A program made the translations under genes and the position numbers. DNA of 64,000 nucleotides from Oikopleura dioica (lineage: Eukaryota; Chordata; Appendicularia; Copelata; Oikopleuridae): the NCBI GenBank assembly GCA_907165135.1, contig OU015567.1:4035001-4099000 (forward strand), written 5' to 3'. The notes beneath the pieces are model-generated. The model saw only the letters and a list, made by a program, of their open reading frames with translations, had not been told where the DNA came from and searched no databases. Position 1 is the stretch's first letter. Each line of letters starts with the position of its first letter. Shown here one piece after another: positions 11,436-23,097 of this stretch.

Positions 11436-12888
11436 TACTTTTTCTTTTTTTTCTCCTCTTTCCGGAATTTGAAAACTGGTGTTTCGTCTTTGATTCTTCT
11501 TATTCGCCGTGAGGTACGACAAATATATTGCGGATTAAATATTTGCTGCCGACGTAGATCTTTCTTTCTGACGAAAGAATTTTTTTATGAAAAGCGTCGA
11601 GCTCAAATGCTGATTCTACTCACAAAAGCACGGGAAACGAGCTTCCGCGGCGGTTTCAGAAGACTAGCTGCGCAATAGACTGAATCAATTGACAATTGTT
11701 GATCGAAGGAGTTTTCAAGTTCATGAATGAAATCAAGGAAGAAAAAAAAATTTAAACTGGAAATTCTTGAAGAAAAAAAAAGGTTAAATCTTGAACAAAA
11801 TCGAATCAACTTCCGGGCTCCGAGAAGGTGATTACAAACCTTGATGCGCGTTGATATCCCAGATCTAACTTAATCCCTTTTCTTGACCCGGCAAAAAGGT
11901 CGGCGCTGTTTTCTTGAAATTTGCGCGTTGCGCCATTACTTCCGCTTCGTTTTGTAAGGAACGTAGCCCCATAATAACTCAACACGGGAAAAGCTTGTAT
12001 CGACCAGTTTTCCCATCAAATAAACCTAGCTTTATTACGCACTGAGAATCTGGTCTTGAATTCATTAGTGGAATCGCACCGGTGCCAAAAAACTTCGATC
12101 TTTCAATTGAATAATTTATTTTTTCCTGTTTTGAAAACCTGAGTCAGGTTTCTCAAACGTTCAAATGAAAAGCCGCATTGCGGCTCTTCTTATAAACAGA
12201 GCCGCAACGCGGCTTCGCCAAAACTACCATATTCGTATTTTTTCTTTGATTTCGTCGATCCTGACTCAGGTTTTTTACACAGGTTGACGAGCCTGTTGAT
12301 TGGTTTCCGAAAGCAGCCATTCTTATAAGAGTTGAACCTGGTCGCTGAGGAGCTATCACCACATCATCCCCACCCATCTGGTTATACGCGAGCTGGGCTA
12401 TTGTCAAACAAACATTGCTAGCTGCGTTTCTAAAAGGCTACGTATCCTCGGAGTTACGTATCCGGCTGGGCCCTGCTTCCGGTCATTATGTCCGTGCATT
12501 TTTTCGGACGTTTTTAATCGACTCTGGATGAGATTATCATCTGACCTCGGCCAAATAAACTTTACACCCTAAAAAGTCTCAAGAGTTTTCGAGACTTCCG
12601 TTTTTCAGATTTTTACTTCTTTATTTAATAAGTAACTTCGAGCTTCTAAGAAAGAATTTTCTTAACAAAATTCTCAAGACGACTCGTGACACATGCTCAA
12701 CAAAGGGGCTTATAATGAATATTCAAATGAACATCTCTTTCGAAAATGAACAGAAGACTTCGCACAGTCAAAAACAAATTGACCTTATCCTGTTTTTTCG
12801 CATCGAAATCGACGGTATTTCCCTTTTACTGTGAATATTCATTGTACCAAGAGGTATAAATGCGGCTTAAACCAGTCAAAAACAGAAA
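11436..12888. other. Intergenic stretch with foldback repeat
   Basis: No convincing exon. It contains one TGAGTCA-type foldback (12131-12295) with GCCGC palindromes nested inside, and otherwise AT-rich DNA. Confidence 0.4.
12131..12295. repeat. AP-1-core foldback, copy 1
   Basis: Left arm GAAAACCTGAGTCAGGTTT at 12133 and right arm CCTGACTCAGGTTTTTTACA at 12260, followed by CAGGTTGACGAGCC. Between them are AAAGCCGCATTGCGGCT and AGCCGCAACGCGGCT palindromes. Confidence 0.8.
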
Positions 12889-13219
12889 ATGAAAGCATTT
12901 TTTGTTATTTTTTTTTCCTTTGGAGTTCTTCTTCAACAGGGGCTTTTGATATTTTTGAGGGAAAACTTTATGATAAAGAACATTATCATAACAGCATGAA
13001 ACAGTATATGATCGCAAAGTCAGAAAAGGAAAAGCTAAGACAGTTGCAAGAAAATTACGAATTCCTGCAGGTATCTTATCCTTTTGAAAGGCTGACTATA
13101 ATATGTATTTTCAGTATTTGCAGAATCGGCGAAAAAAAGTTCAACTTTTCAAGACATCCTGTCTTTGTAACCAGACAAACCCTGCGACTACTACTATTAT
13201 TGTTAAAGTTATCTTCTGA
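12889..13219 (+). CDS. Small secreted peptide gene, copy A (frame-broken)
   Basis: Exon 1 starts MKAFFVIFFSFGVLLQQ, a signal-like segment, and exon 2 begins at 13115 after a 44-bp intron (GTATCT...TTTCAG). The downstream part reads NSMKQYMIAKSEKEKLRQLQ and NYEFLQ, then after the intron YLQNRRKKVQLF, TSCLCNQTN and a stop at 13217-13219. Signal segment and mature part are in frames one base apart; the T9 run or G4 run near 12907-12934 is the likely place. It aligns with copy B over its whole length, with the intron at the same site. Family not recognised; a short basic Cys-containing secreted peptide is inferred. Confidence 0.5.
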
Positions 13220-13470
13220 TACTTTATATAATAAATCCTGACGAACGTTTGCGATTTTTTTCTTCCATCACGAATGAGTAAACATATTTGCTAAAAAATA
13301 ATTATGCTCTCAAATTTATGAATTATTATAAATACAGTGATATCTAAATGGACCAGACAAGCATATCTAATGAAAATGTCAATTTGAAATTGACAATTTC
13401 AAAATGGATGATTTCTTTGAGAATAGGTATATTGAGGCTTTTTTAATGTTTTCTGCTCTTTCATGAAAAA

Positions 13471-13753
13471 ATGGAAATGAGGGCACTCATTTTCATCGTT
13501 TTTATTGTACAAAATTTGAATGGAAAGAGGATTTATTATAGTGACAGTATGAGGCAGTATATAAAGACAAAGCAGCTGAGAAGAAACTACGAATTCTTGA
13601 AGGTACCTTTCATATGACTTTTGATACTTTACGCCTTCGGTAACTCAGTATCTTCAACAGCGGCGAAGAACCCTTCGATTTATGAAAGAAACTAACTGTC
13701 TTCTTTACCCGAGCATTTTCTGCAAAAATCACTACTTTCGCTACATTCTCTAA
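13471..13753 (+). CDS. Small secreted peptide gene, copy B
   Basis: Two exons, 13471-13602 and 13649-13753, separated by a 46-bp GT-AG intron. The product is about 79 residues: a start MEMRALIFIVFIVQNLNG (a second in-frame Met at 13477 could be the start) that looks like a signal peptide, then YSDSMRQYIKTKQLRRNYEF, and after the intron YLQQRRRTLRFMKETNC. It is the intact tandem paralogue of copy A, 250 bases upstream, sharing SM(K/R)QY, NYEFL and YLQ(N/Q)RR. The dibasic and tribasic clusters could be processing sites, making a peptide precursor possible. No known family recognised. Confidence 0.55.
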
Positions 13754-14109
13754 AGTTGAAATCAACAGAATAAAAACGAAGCCTTCTTCGAAGCGCAATC
13801 TATCAAGATAACGAATTTTTCACGGTCTTATTCGGTTTTGCAAGAAAAAGAAAACCTCATGTCCGAAGTTGATCGAAGAGAGCGAAAAGCTGCTGATGGA
13901 GCGCTCCACCTGTCACACTCGTAATGATAAAACTGGCGCGGCGATTTTTGCTGAACTAAAATGAACGAGCTTTCGAAAATTTTACGCGAGAAAAAGAATG
14001 AACTGACGAATTGGTTTTCAGAATCGAATTTTCAAATAATTTTTATAAAGTTTTTATGTAAAAAAGTTGAATTTCTTTAATAAAAATAGGAAGCTCTTTT
14101 TGGGCGCTT

Positions 14110-14255
14110 AAATTCTACTCCGCTCAAATTCCGCTCGGCTGAAATTTTGCTCCGCTCAAATTCAGTTGTTCTAGAATTTTCCTCAGCAAGAGCTCAGCTC
14201 GGGTCAAAAACGGCTCAGCTCAAATTTTACTCAGCTCAAAAGTCGCTCAATTTTT
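14110..14255. repeat. CCGCTCAAATT repeat block (inverted partner)
   Basis: Repeated units of the type TCCGCTCAAATTC / CAGCTCAAATTTTACTCAGC. They are roughly the reverse complement of the block at 14686-14812, making a degenerate foldback of about 700 bp. Confidence 0.6.
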
Positions 14256-14685
14256 TTTGTAAAGAAACTCTTTAGTTAGCGTTTTTGCTTTAAAATTAAT
14301 GGCTCGGTCGATTTCTAAAACTCAAAACTCTGCATTTCAGAAAGCGGAAAGTTGAAATTTCCAGATAGAGTCGGAAACAAGAAAAATCAACATAGCCCTT
14401 CCGGCTTATTCTATATCATATGTAGTTGCATATCTTGAGACGGGGAACGAGTTTTCGAAGCGGAAATGCACCGACAGCCGATTAGCTCAGCTCACACATT
14501 TGCAAAACTTTGCCAGGGCAGCTGCGCGAGATAACATAATTTTTAAAAGGTGAGAAATTTTATCGAGCGAATTATTCATTTAAATATATTGGTAGAGCAA
14601 GTTTTTTAATCACGTTTCTTTGCTGAAAAAAACGATTTTTGAGGGTTCAAATGATTCGTGAGCTATAAGCGATTTTTAAGCAATG

Positions 14686-14812
14686 AGCGGAAAATGAGCG
14701 GAGCACTATAAGAGGGATGAGCGGAAAATGAGCGGAGCGATATTTAACCGAGGACCGGAAAATGAGCGGAGCGGTATTTGAGCGATGAGCGGAAAATGAG
14801 CGGTGCGAGAAA
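14686..14812. repeat. GATGAGCGGAAAATGAGCGG tandem repeat
   Basis: About four imperfect copies of a ~33-bp unit whose core is GAGCGGAAAATGAGCGGAGC, with variable tails such as GATATTTAACC and GGTATTTGAGC. Confidence 0.8.
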
Positions 14813-15714
14813 TAAAACTTGTGGCTTCGACAAAATAAGTTTAAGTTTCTCCGAAGAAAAATTGCTTTCTGTTGGCTTTTTAGATCTGATTTTTCAGTTT
14901 TCAAAAGAAAAATATTCTATGAGAAAAGAGTTAATTCTCGCTCTTATCCAATTGCGGTGGTGAGGCCAGATTTCCGCGATTATTGTCCGAGCAGTTTCGC
15001 GTGTTACCACATTCCCAGAATGCCACCAGCAAGAAGATATATTTTCAGAGCTTTCTTTTTGGCTTAGAATTGCCGAAATAAACAGACGCAAAAATTTTTG
15101 TTGTGAAAAATTTTGCGGAAATTTTGAGAATTTGGCGGAGATTTAGTGGATGCGCGAAGCACCACTAGATTCCGCGAGCAGTTTGTAAACTCGCTCACGT
15201 TTTACGAAAGCTAGAACGTGTCCCTTCCTTACGAAAGGGGGGGGGGGCGAAGAAAAAGCCTGATTACGAATTGAACCGCTAAAAAATTCTCAAGAAAACA
15301 AGGCAGCTTGAAAATAATCATAGTCATCAACGAATTCGCTAACGATCATTTCCAACGCTCTTGCGTTTTGCATAACTTCCCCGTTTTTCACCGCCCATCT
15401 GGATGTCTTTTTGACTCTTTGACGCGTTTTTAGCGGCAATTGGTAATTACTGAAATGAGGTTCTTGAAGTTTGGGTTAAATGGACCGAATTGAAGAGGTA
15501 ATATTTGCTCGTTGATCTTTTAAATGTTAATAAAAAGGAAAAGACGCGGGCCGGATGGTGTTGAAGCGAGAAAATACGTTGTTAGGAAAGAAAGAGATTT
15601 ATGAATAAATGCCTGTAAAGAAGCCGTTTTTTGAAGTTGCTTTGACACCAAGAAAAGATGAAAAGATAAATTAAATATCAAAAGCGCTAGAATTATTTTT
15701 TATCTTGATAAAGC

Positions 15715-16503
15715 TCTCCAAGTTCGGATGGAACTCTGAGAAACACAGATACAAGTACGAGCTCCCATACGAGCCTTACCAGCTCTAGAAACGAGAAAGA
15801 AAAGCAAGATGAAGCAAATAATGAGCAGCCCAAAAGTCAGTTTCCTCCTATAAATGCCCAGGTTTATCTTACCGCTTTCTTCCTTTATAACTTTTCGCTC
15901 AGAGAAGTTGTACTACAACCCCTCATCCTTCCGACCGCGGAGCTCCCACCCCTTGTCGAACCCCTTATTCCTGGTGGTCTGATAATCAATCTGAAAGCCT
16001 AATTTCCGACTGGACCAGGGAAGGTGCCATCTCTCGCGAGCCAATCATCCAGGAGCACATCCAATACGTCAACGAAAAATTCAATAAACTGGAAGAAAAC
16101 ATCATCGAGCTTAGGAACGGTCTCGATAATAGAATGAGGAAAATACATATTTTTTGCTGAAATTTTATTTTCGAGTCTGCGAGAGAACACAAAATGGACA
16201 GCTCCAGCTCGATAACAATAAATTACGGCGGGAACACTTGATCATGAAGAGGAAGTTGAAGGAATGTACAAATTTGCAGGAGACGCATGTTTTGAATATG
16301 AATGATAAGGATTTGGAAATAACTGTGCTTAGGTAAAGTCCCACAGAATCGATAATTCCCCAAAAAATAAACCCAAAAAAGCTTATTTACTTTCAAGAGA
16401 GGATCTAGGAAGAGTTCTAGAGCGCCTGGTCGATGTTGAAAAGAAACTCGAAGCTCTAGAAGAACCAAAGAGCGAGGAGAATCAGCGTCTTTTGAAAAAA
16501 TGA
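15715..16503 (+). CDS. Coiled-coil protein, unknown family (5' end missing)
   Basis: Four exons join in phase: about 15715-15861, 15903-16119, 16176-16332 and 16398-16503 (stop TGA 16501). The N-terminal half is Ser/Thr/Pro-rich (TDTSTSSHTSLTSS, then SCTTTPHPSDRGAPTPC). The C-terminal half is predicted coiled coil by heptad pattern: EHIQYVNEKFNKLEENIIEL, then NKLRREHLIMKRKLKEC and DLGRVLERLVDVEKKLEALE. The protein ends RLLKK. There is no signal peptide in the visible part, so it is probably intracellular. The start codon was not placed; ATG at 15480 is a candidate but its splice could not be verified. No family recognised. Confidence 0.6.
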
Positions 16504-16912
16504 ATACCAAAAGCTCCATAATCTCAAACAAGAAAAACGGCCAGCAAAAGTGATCAAGCTCTAGAAAGAGCTTCTTTTCTGCTGTCTGACATGTTCCCGG
16601 CAATGCCTGAGCAAATAAAGCGCCAAGGATGAAATGGCGATTTCGTCAAATAAAATAATTCAAACGTGGTTGATAGAAACACGCCGGATGTGATAAGAAC
16701 CGACTTTGCCAAACATTCTTTATGCGCTAAAAGGGACAGGCGACAGGAATATTTTGACATATTTTATTTCATGGTTTCTTTGCTTGATACGAAAGTAGAG
16801 GGCGGATCAAACGTGAGTTTTTCTAGTAACAAAAAATTTCTAAGATAATCAATTTCAAAGATTGATAAGAGACATTTTATATCAAGATTTTTTTCATTTC
16901 TAAGTAATAAAA

Positions 16913-17499
16913 TTATCCAAAAAGAGGTTCGTAATAATCGAAATCTGAAGAACCCTCAGGCTGATCCGTCGAAGTTGAAGTAAAAGGTGTAACTGTAGTT
17001 GTCGATGAAACCATTGTCGTGGTCGTACGCGTGGAAGATGGTGCAGCTGTCGTTGTGACTTTTATATCGCAGTTGCCAAGCATACAGTTTTCAAAGAGCT
17101 CCCATGCGTTTTCATAGCAAAGAGGAATCAGATTTTCATCGTGAATATGCTCACATTTTAATTGTTCATTTATGTACCGGCTTTCGCACTGCTCCTGGCA
17201 GTGGCAATCAGATGCGCAAGCCATGTGGCGATCGTTTGCTTCATTTTGCATTGTTTTGCTCGATATGGCCACTTAGAATTTTTTGTCGAAAACTGAATTT
17301 AATCATACCTAAGTTCATGGCAGTATTCAAGGTCGTTTTTATGCTGCTCATTACACACTGCCTTGCAATCCACGCATCCTTCCAAGCAAGTTGCTACATC
17401 TTGAACTTGCTGACACTCAAATTGACAAAGAGAAAGCTGTCTCTGAGGGGTAGAATCTGCTTGGAAAAGGAGAAAAAATGGTAGATATGGTAAACGCAT
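16913..17499 (-). CDS. Cys-rich secreted protein with Thr-rich tail
   Basis: Two exons, 17309-17499 and 16913-17258, joined in phase. A signal peptide MRLPYLPFFLLFQADS is followed by paired-Cys segments (CQFECQQVQDVATCLEGC, VDCKAVCNEQHKNDLEYC, ACASDCHCQEQCESRY, CEHIHDENLIPLCYENAW, NCMLGNC) and then a Thr/Ser-rich, mucin-like stretch (TTTAAPSSTRTTTTMVSS). The pattern C-x3-C ... C-x3-C resembles helical-hairpin repeats. It is of the same style as the genes at 23098 and 38721, suggesting a dispersed secreted family. O-glycosylation of the tail is likely from composition. No named domain recognised. Confidence 0.7.
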
Positions 17500-17666
17500 T
17501 TTCTTATTGTAGAACTGAACAGACATGGCGATTTTTTTTCATCAGAAAAGAGTGATATTTGCAGACTATTAAAAATGAAGCCAAAATGCGGTTTGCAATT
17601 TGTATGCAATTTTTGATAGGAATTTTTACCGTTTTATTAACCGTTTCCATACAAAAGAAAAGATTT

Positions 17667-19166
17667 TTAGTAATCAAAATTTGACGGATAAAAGCACCAT
17701 GGTATTCCGTGTTCACCGTTGCTGCCCTCGTTGACTTTTTCCCAGCAGCAATTTGACTGGCGACATTCAGGTTCCCTAAAGAACTCTTTTTGTCAGACTG
17801 TCGGACTTTTAACTTACTTGATTCCATAATATCCGCAATCATTTTTCAAATCATTGTCAATAACGCATTCTTTTTCCGAAGGCTTTGGGCCTCTTATGCA
17901 AGGAGGATCGCCTTGGTAGTTAGGACACCATCTACAACCACGATCAACGCATTTCTGTTCCGGATCATTGCCGCTATAGTCGGTCAAACAATCAACTTTC
18001 AGCTCACTTGGGCAGTTGCATGATGTGCACATATTTTGGAAGTTTCCATAGATACAGGCGTGTTCCCCATCACGTGGACACCAGTGACAGCCAGATGACT
18101 TGCAACTTGTTTCATCGTATTTGTTGCATCTGACTCTATCAAGACAATCGCAGGTGTGACAATTTTGTCCAGGAATTTCCATCCCTTCTGTGTAATAGCA
18201 CCATGGTTTACCATCAGGCATTTGGCAGAAAGTACAGCCTTTCTTCAAGCATTCATTTTCATTGTTCCCTCCATAATCCTTCTCAAGACATTCAATCGCA
18301 GAACAGGAAGGATCACAGCCGTTGCAAGATGTTCTTGTTGTAGAAATTGTCGTTAAAATTGATGTCGTAGTGTGTCTTGTTGTACTCTTTGATGCAGTTG
18401 TTGTCGTAGTTGTTGTTGTGGTCGGCGGTGTTGTTGTGCTGGTCGTAGTTGTAGTTGTAGTCGTGCTCGTTGTGGTTACGGCTGAAGTCGTAGTTGTTGT
18501 CGTAGTTGTTGTTGTACTTGTTGTTGTACTTGTTGTTGTTCTCGATCTGGTTGTGCTCGTAGTAGATGCTGTTGTGGTTGTCAGGATTGTTGATGGCGTA
18601 GTTATAGCTGTCATCGTCTTTGGTACTATTGTTTCAGTTTTGATCGAAGTCGTTGGCTCACTGCTAGTTGTTATCAAAATTGTTGTTGGTAATAGCATCT
18701 CATTCGTAGTCGCTATTGGCGTTAAAGACCTTGTTGTCGCATCTCCCAACGTTGAAGCCGAGCCGAGCCGAGCCGTTGATGTCGGATTTATATCTGCGGT
18801 CGTAGTAGATAAAATCATCGTTGTAGAATGGGCTGTTGCAGATGTTGGCTCTTTAGGCGTCGTTTTCGCTGATGTTACACCGGTCGTTGTGAGTGCAGCT
18901 GTTGGCTTTGTCGAAGTTGTTGCCGATGTTGTCTCAGTTTTTTCCGTCTGTTTCTCAGTTTCTTCTCCCGAGCTGACTGTACTTAACGTTTGCTGTTGAC
19001 TCTCCGTGGAGGTTTGAAGCTGTTCTGATTCTATCGGCTCTGTTTTATCTTCAGGACTAAATTCTCTTCTCGCGAGGAAAACAGGATTCGAAAGATTCAA
19101 CGATATTCCAGCTAAAAGAACAGCGAAAAGGCCAATCTTCAGAAATCTTACTGTACGTTCTCTCAT
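17667..19166 (-). CDS. Thr-rich mucin-like protein with trefoil (P-type) domain
   Basis: Exon 1 runs 17818-19166 and exon 2 17667-17775 (donor AA|GTAAGT, in phase). The N-terminus MRERTVRFLKIGLFAVLLAG is a signal peptide or signal anchor. Residues ~50-270 are Thr/Ser-rich, almost pure Thr in places, a mucin-like stalk. Three Cys-rich repeats follow, each with Trp/Phe near the third Cys: CLKKGCTFCQMPDGKPWC, CKSSGCHWCPRDGEHAC and CVDRGCRWCPNYQGDPPC. The end is a trefoil/P-type domain: DCGYYGI, then across the splice PECRQSNCCWEKVN and IPWCFYP. Trefoil plus mucin stalk is typical of proteins stabilising mucus at epithelial surfaces. Function in a mucus house or gut is inference. Confidence 0.82.
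18370..18960. repeat. Thr-codon low-complexity repeat
   Basis: Long GTTGTNGTTGT-type low-complexity DNA encoding the Thr stalk on the minus strand. It also gives a spurious Val-rich open frame on the plus strand. Confidence 0.85.
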
Positions 19167-19780
19167 TTTTTAAAATGCTTAGTTCAAAAGTTCGGGAGAA
19201 CAGAGGCACGAATCGAGAACGATAGGAACTTGTTTGAGAACCTGATTTAACACGCTATCTTGATGGTTACTAAACAAAATCGGATTAGCGCAACACGATA
19301 AATACTTTCCATGTTATTCAACTACCTGTCTGAAAGAGGAAATAAATCTACGCAAGAAAGTTTCTTTGAAGTCCTAGGAAATGCCGTCTTTGATCCTGGA
19401 GAACTTTGGACAGTCTACTTTTCAATCATTATATAATGCGAAAAAAACTCTTTTAGGGTTTTTTCAGAGAAAAATTTTCATGACGTTCAAAAATTCGCTT
19501 ATACACATACTCGCAAGTCAGTACTTTATCTCTCCTCTGTGTTGAATTTTTCATCAAAGGGGCCGCAGCGATATGCTCAACGAAAAAAAAAGCGAATGAA
19601 AGGAGGCGTCGTAAGAGATTGCTTATCGCCATTTTCACAATAGTACCAAAGCCGTCCCTTATCAAAGCTCTTTGTGTAACTTTTTGCTTGGTACCACGAT
19701 CATGGTCTCTCTTTTTTTTGTTCATGTTTGACGCAGTTTAGAATGGCAGATTCTACTTTAGTTGGGAAAACTAAACGAAG

Positions 19781-19926
19781 AACCTGTGTTGAAAACCTGA
19801 GTCAGGGTTCTGAAAAAGCTCTTTCAAAGCCTGACTCAGGGTTTCTTCATTGAAGCCAACCAACGAAGAAACAATGAAGAAAACCTGAGTCAGGCTTTTT
19901 TCGGGACCCTGACTCAGGTTTTCTTC
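19781..19926. repeat. AP-1-core foldback, copy 2
   Basis: Starts AACCTGTGTTGAAAACCTGA and carries four CTGA(G/C)TCAG cores. Two nested hairpins are possible: CCTGAGTCAGGG with CCTGACTCAGG, and TGAAGAAA with TTTCTTCA around the centre. Confidence 0.85.
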
Positions 19927-22269
19927 ATTAGTTCCTTAGTCCAGGGGCTGGAGATACCATTTTAGAATATCACTTCTTTTAAAATCTTTATCAAGGTGAC
20001 CACTAAACAAACTGAAACTCAAGAAGTTGCAGAATTTGAGGGATGCGATTCGAAACAGATAACGAGCGAGTTAATATCCGGTGATTTATGAAATGTGATG
20101 CAACTTGCTCAGCGAATCTTTCTCAGAACATTTTTCATAATTTTTTTCAAGACTTGGCGGAGCCGAGATTGTAGCTGATGATTTTAATCTTTATGAGAGG
20201 CTGAGATGAGATTTTGATGAAAAAAGAGAGGATGTGAAAGTTTTGGGTAGCATCATCTTTCCTAAGATTCTAGAGTTTTAGGCGAGGAGAAGGAGCTCTG
20301 AACTTTGCTTTCCAAGTTTGAGACAGAAAAACGCAAAGGTCAATTTTCCTGAAGGGAAATATTCATTATCTCGGTCGCGAAAATTTCAGCCGGATTCTCA
20401 GCAGGATCATGAAAAAAACGAGCATGTAAGAATGCGCCGCGATCTGGGCTACATGGCTCAGCGGCTGACTGAGCGAGTGCGGACGTGGCTGCCCAATTGA
20501 TCGACGATCAACCAGAATTCCAGCCTTATTTTTTTTCTACCAGAAAATTTAGGGCGCCCTTAGTACTTCGAATTGAATTGAACTCGAGTTTTTCAGAAAT
20601 GAATAAAGACCTTCAATTCGGGAAAAAAGCTCCAAATTTTTCTCGCTTCGAAAATTATGAAAAGCTGGATTCTCGTAATTACTACCGCTCATTTAATCCC
20701 ATCAGCTCCATATGCTCGAAACGCTCTTTCTCGTCACTCTTATGACGAGATATTCAAAAACAGTTCTTTCTGCAGATTTAAAATTTCAGTCCAAAAATCT
20801 TCGAATTTCAGTTTTCTAGCGCTCGATTGATCAATTTCTCGGCGTCAGTTTGTCGCCCCACCCTTCTAGTGCTCTCCCATGTGCTGTTTTTTCACGGGTG
20901 AGAATCTTCCCAACTGAGGAATTCTAGAGACTCGTGTGGCAAGCCGCTTATCAAGAACTTTTTACATGATGGACATCTTTTTTTCTCTTTTAGAAATCAA
21001 ACCCTAAAAAAATTTTTCTGATGAGAAACTTCAGTTTTTCTTCCCTCGAATTACGAGCTCTCCCCAGATAAATCAGTATCGGGCGAGTAGAAAAGCCGAA
21101 AAAGCGGCAAAATATCAGCTCCTCCCGGATTAACGCCTGCCTTCTGATATGGCTAAATGCGCTAGAAAAAGAAGAGCCGCCCAGATTTGAATCACGTTGC
21201 CATCAAAAAACGCTTTCGGGAATTTTTCCACCAACGTTTCTGAATTTAAAATCTGAGGATCGAAAAGAGATTTTTTTTCTAAAAGAAAAGTTGTTTCTAT
21301 TGCTGAAATATCTTGGGTAAACCCTTAATTCTCAAGAACCATTTAGAGGGTCCTAGAATGGCATTTCTCAAGAAATCCTGATTTTGAGGAAGAAAAAACA
21401 TAAGAATTCAATCAAATGCGCCTGAAATGCGGCTCAACCCAAATTCCATTTTTAGAATTAAAATTCTAGGGCGCCAATAGTAACTCTCGTAATTGAAGGC
21501 TAGAAATGAAGTTCGGATGCCTTGAATAGCTTGAAAAGTGGTGTTCTATGGCATGATGAAATATATATTTTTCTTTTTTATTTCTTTATCTGAGCAAAGT
21601 GTGGGGCGCAGAGTGTTGATCTTCCTGGGAAGAAGGGTTTTCCAATTTTCGGAAAATTGGCAGTCGGACGCTGGAGCGAGCCCCGATCAGCTCAATTCAA
21701 AACTTCTTCTGCCTGAACTGTTGAGCAAGTTTTCTCTCTCAGCCGCGGTTACGTCGGGTCATCTGAACATTCAGTGTTGTTGGTCCTCAAATTTACTTCA
21801 TGTATTGCCTTGTCCATTCTTACTAACGATTCCTTTTTTGGCTACAACTCATATTAAGATGAAAAGGAAACGAAGTTATCTTAGCCCAAGTTGATTTTCC
21901 TTGGTTTGCAATAATATGCTCCACCTGCTTTCGGCTGAGCCGACATGCAGCTCATGCGATTTTCATAAAATGTTTCAAACATGCAAATTTTGAAAATGCG
22001 CGTCCACGCTGTTCCAGTTCTTAGCGCGCGGCTTTTTGATCGCAAAAGAAGCGGTCCCAAATTGGAGTTTTCACGCCTGTCGGATAAACAAACTCCCCGA
22101 AAACAAAACATATTCAAGCGCGAGAAATGGGTCGCTAGGCACAAGGAAAATGTCAGTGCATAGTTTCAAGTCTATCATAACAAATTCTTGCGACATGAAG
22201 ACTTTTAATTTGAAGACCTGAAAATCTTCTGTAAATATTTCACTGATTTAAAGGTGCAAGTCCTAAGCT

Positions 22270-22508
22270 GGGCTCGGTAACATGTGTGGAAAACCTGATT
22301 CAGGTTCTGAAGAGCTAAAATGGAAAGCCGCGTAGCGGCTTTTTCAAAAACGAAGCCGCAAAGCGGCTTCGCCAGTATGTTAAAATATATAATAATGATT
22401 GTATTGCGAAGCCGCTTTGCCGCTTCGTTTTTGAAAAAGACGCTACGCGGCTTTCTATTTTAGCTCTTCAGAACCTGACTCAGGTTTTCCACAATGGTTG
22501 CCGAGCCC
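22270..22508. repeat. AP-1-core foldback, copy 3 (near-perfect 239 bp)
   Basis: Outer arms GGGCTCGGTAACA and TGGTTGCCGAGCCC. Inside are AAAACCTGATTCAGGTTCTG / CAGAACCTGACTCAGGTTTT, then AGCTAAAATGGAAAGCCGCG / its complement, and the GCCGC palindromes CGAAGCCGCAAAGCGGCTTCG. It is the best example of the family and shows its outer boundary. Confidence 0.9.
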
Positions 22509-23097
22509 AGGTCCTTAGTAAGGGCTATATTTGTTAAAAACAGATCTAGAATCATCGAACTGGCTTCTATTTCTCCTTATTTATGTTTCAGATAACCAAA
22601 AATGTACCCAGATACAAAGTTATCAGTTCTGCCGATGCTAGTAGCGTAAACTCTTCGATAAAAGAAATCGTTGCGCGAATCGATTTTCGGTAAAAAAGCT
22701 TTGTTTGTAGCAAAACCGGGCGGTACACTTGTTCGCCGCTGATTAGAATAACAGCAACTACCGAATGCTCTCTCGAATCTTCAGAAAAAAAGGAGAGCGA
22801 AAGAAGAAGTTTTGGAAATACCGAGGACATCAGATTTGCGGAAAGAAAAGACATGAAAATAACGCTTGGTTAGAACGTGCTGACCGCTTTCAATTGAGCC
22901 CCCGGAGAGGTCAGAACTTGAGGTTGGTAATTGAAAGCGCAAGAAATTGTAAAAACTTGAACTCGATCAAGAAAATCAAGAAAAGTTCAACACAATCAAA
23001 TTTATACTCAACTCAAATATCAAACTAACCGCTTGAGATTGCCCTAAAGTAGAATTTTTTCATGAGCATCTCTTGAATTTTGAGAATTTTGACGAAA

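Larger units (their letters stand above)
13754..15714. other. Intergenic stretch with GAGCGG repeats
   Basis: No gene seen. Holds inverted arrays of a GAGCGGAAAATGAGCGGAGC-type repeat (listed separately), a G-run at 15237-15248, and a lone ATGGACCGAATTGAAGAG|GTAATA at 15480 that might be a first exon of the downstream gene. Confidence 0.4.
19167..23097. other. Gene-poor interval with foldbacks
   Basis: About 3.9 kb without a gene I can support. Two large AP-1-core foldbacks lie at 19781-19926 and 22270-22508. Open frames of 60-118 codons (for example near 20485 and 21538) have no splice or homology support. Confidence 0.45.

Noticed and set aside
12153-12407. 84-codon minus-strand frame
   Set aside because: It spans a foldback repeat with nested palindromes; coding is unlikely.
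18322-18999. Long plus-strand Val-rich open frame
   Set aside because: It is the antisense of the Thr-codon repeat of the trefoil/mucin gene and has no start context or splice support.
21538-21894. 118-codon plus-strand open frame
   Set aside because: Hydrophobic stretches only; no domain, no intron structure in a genome where real genes of this size are usually spliced.
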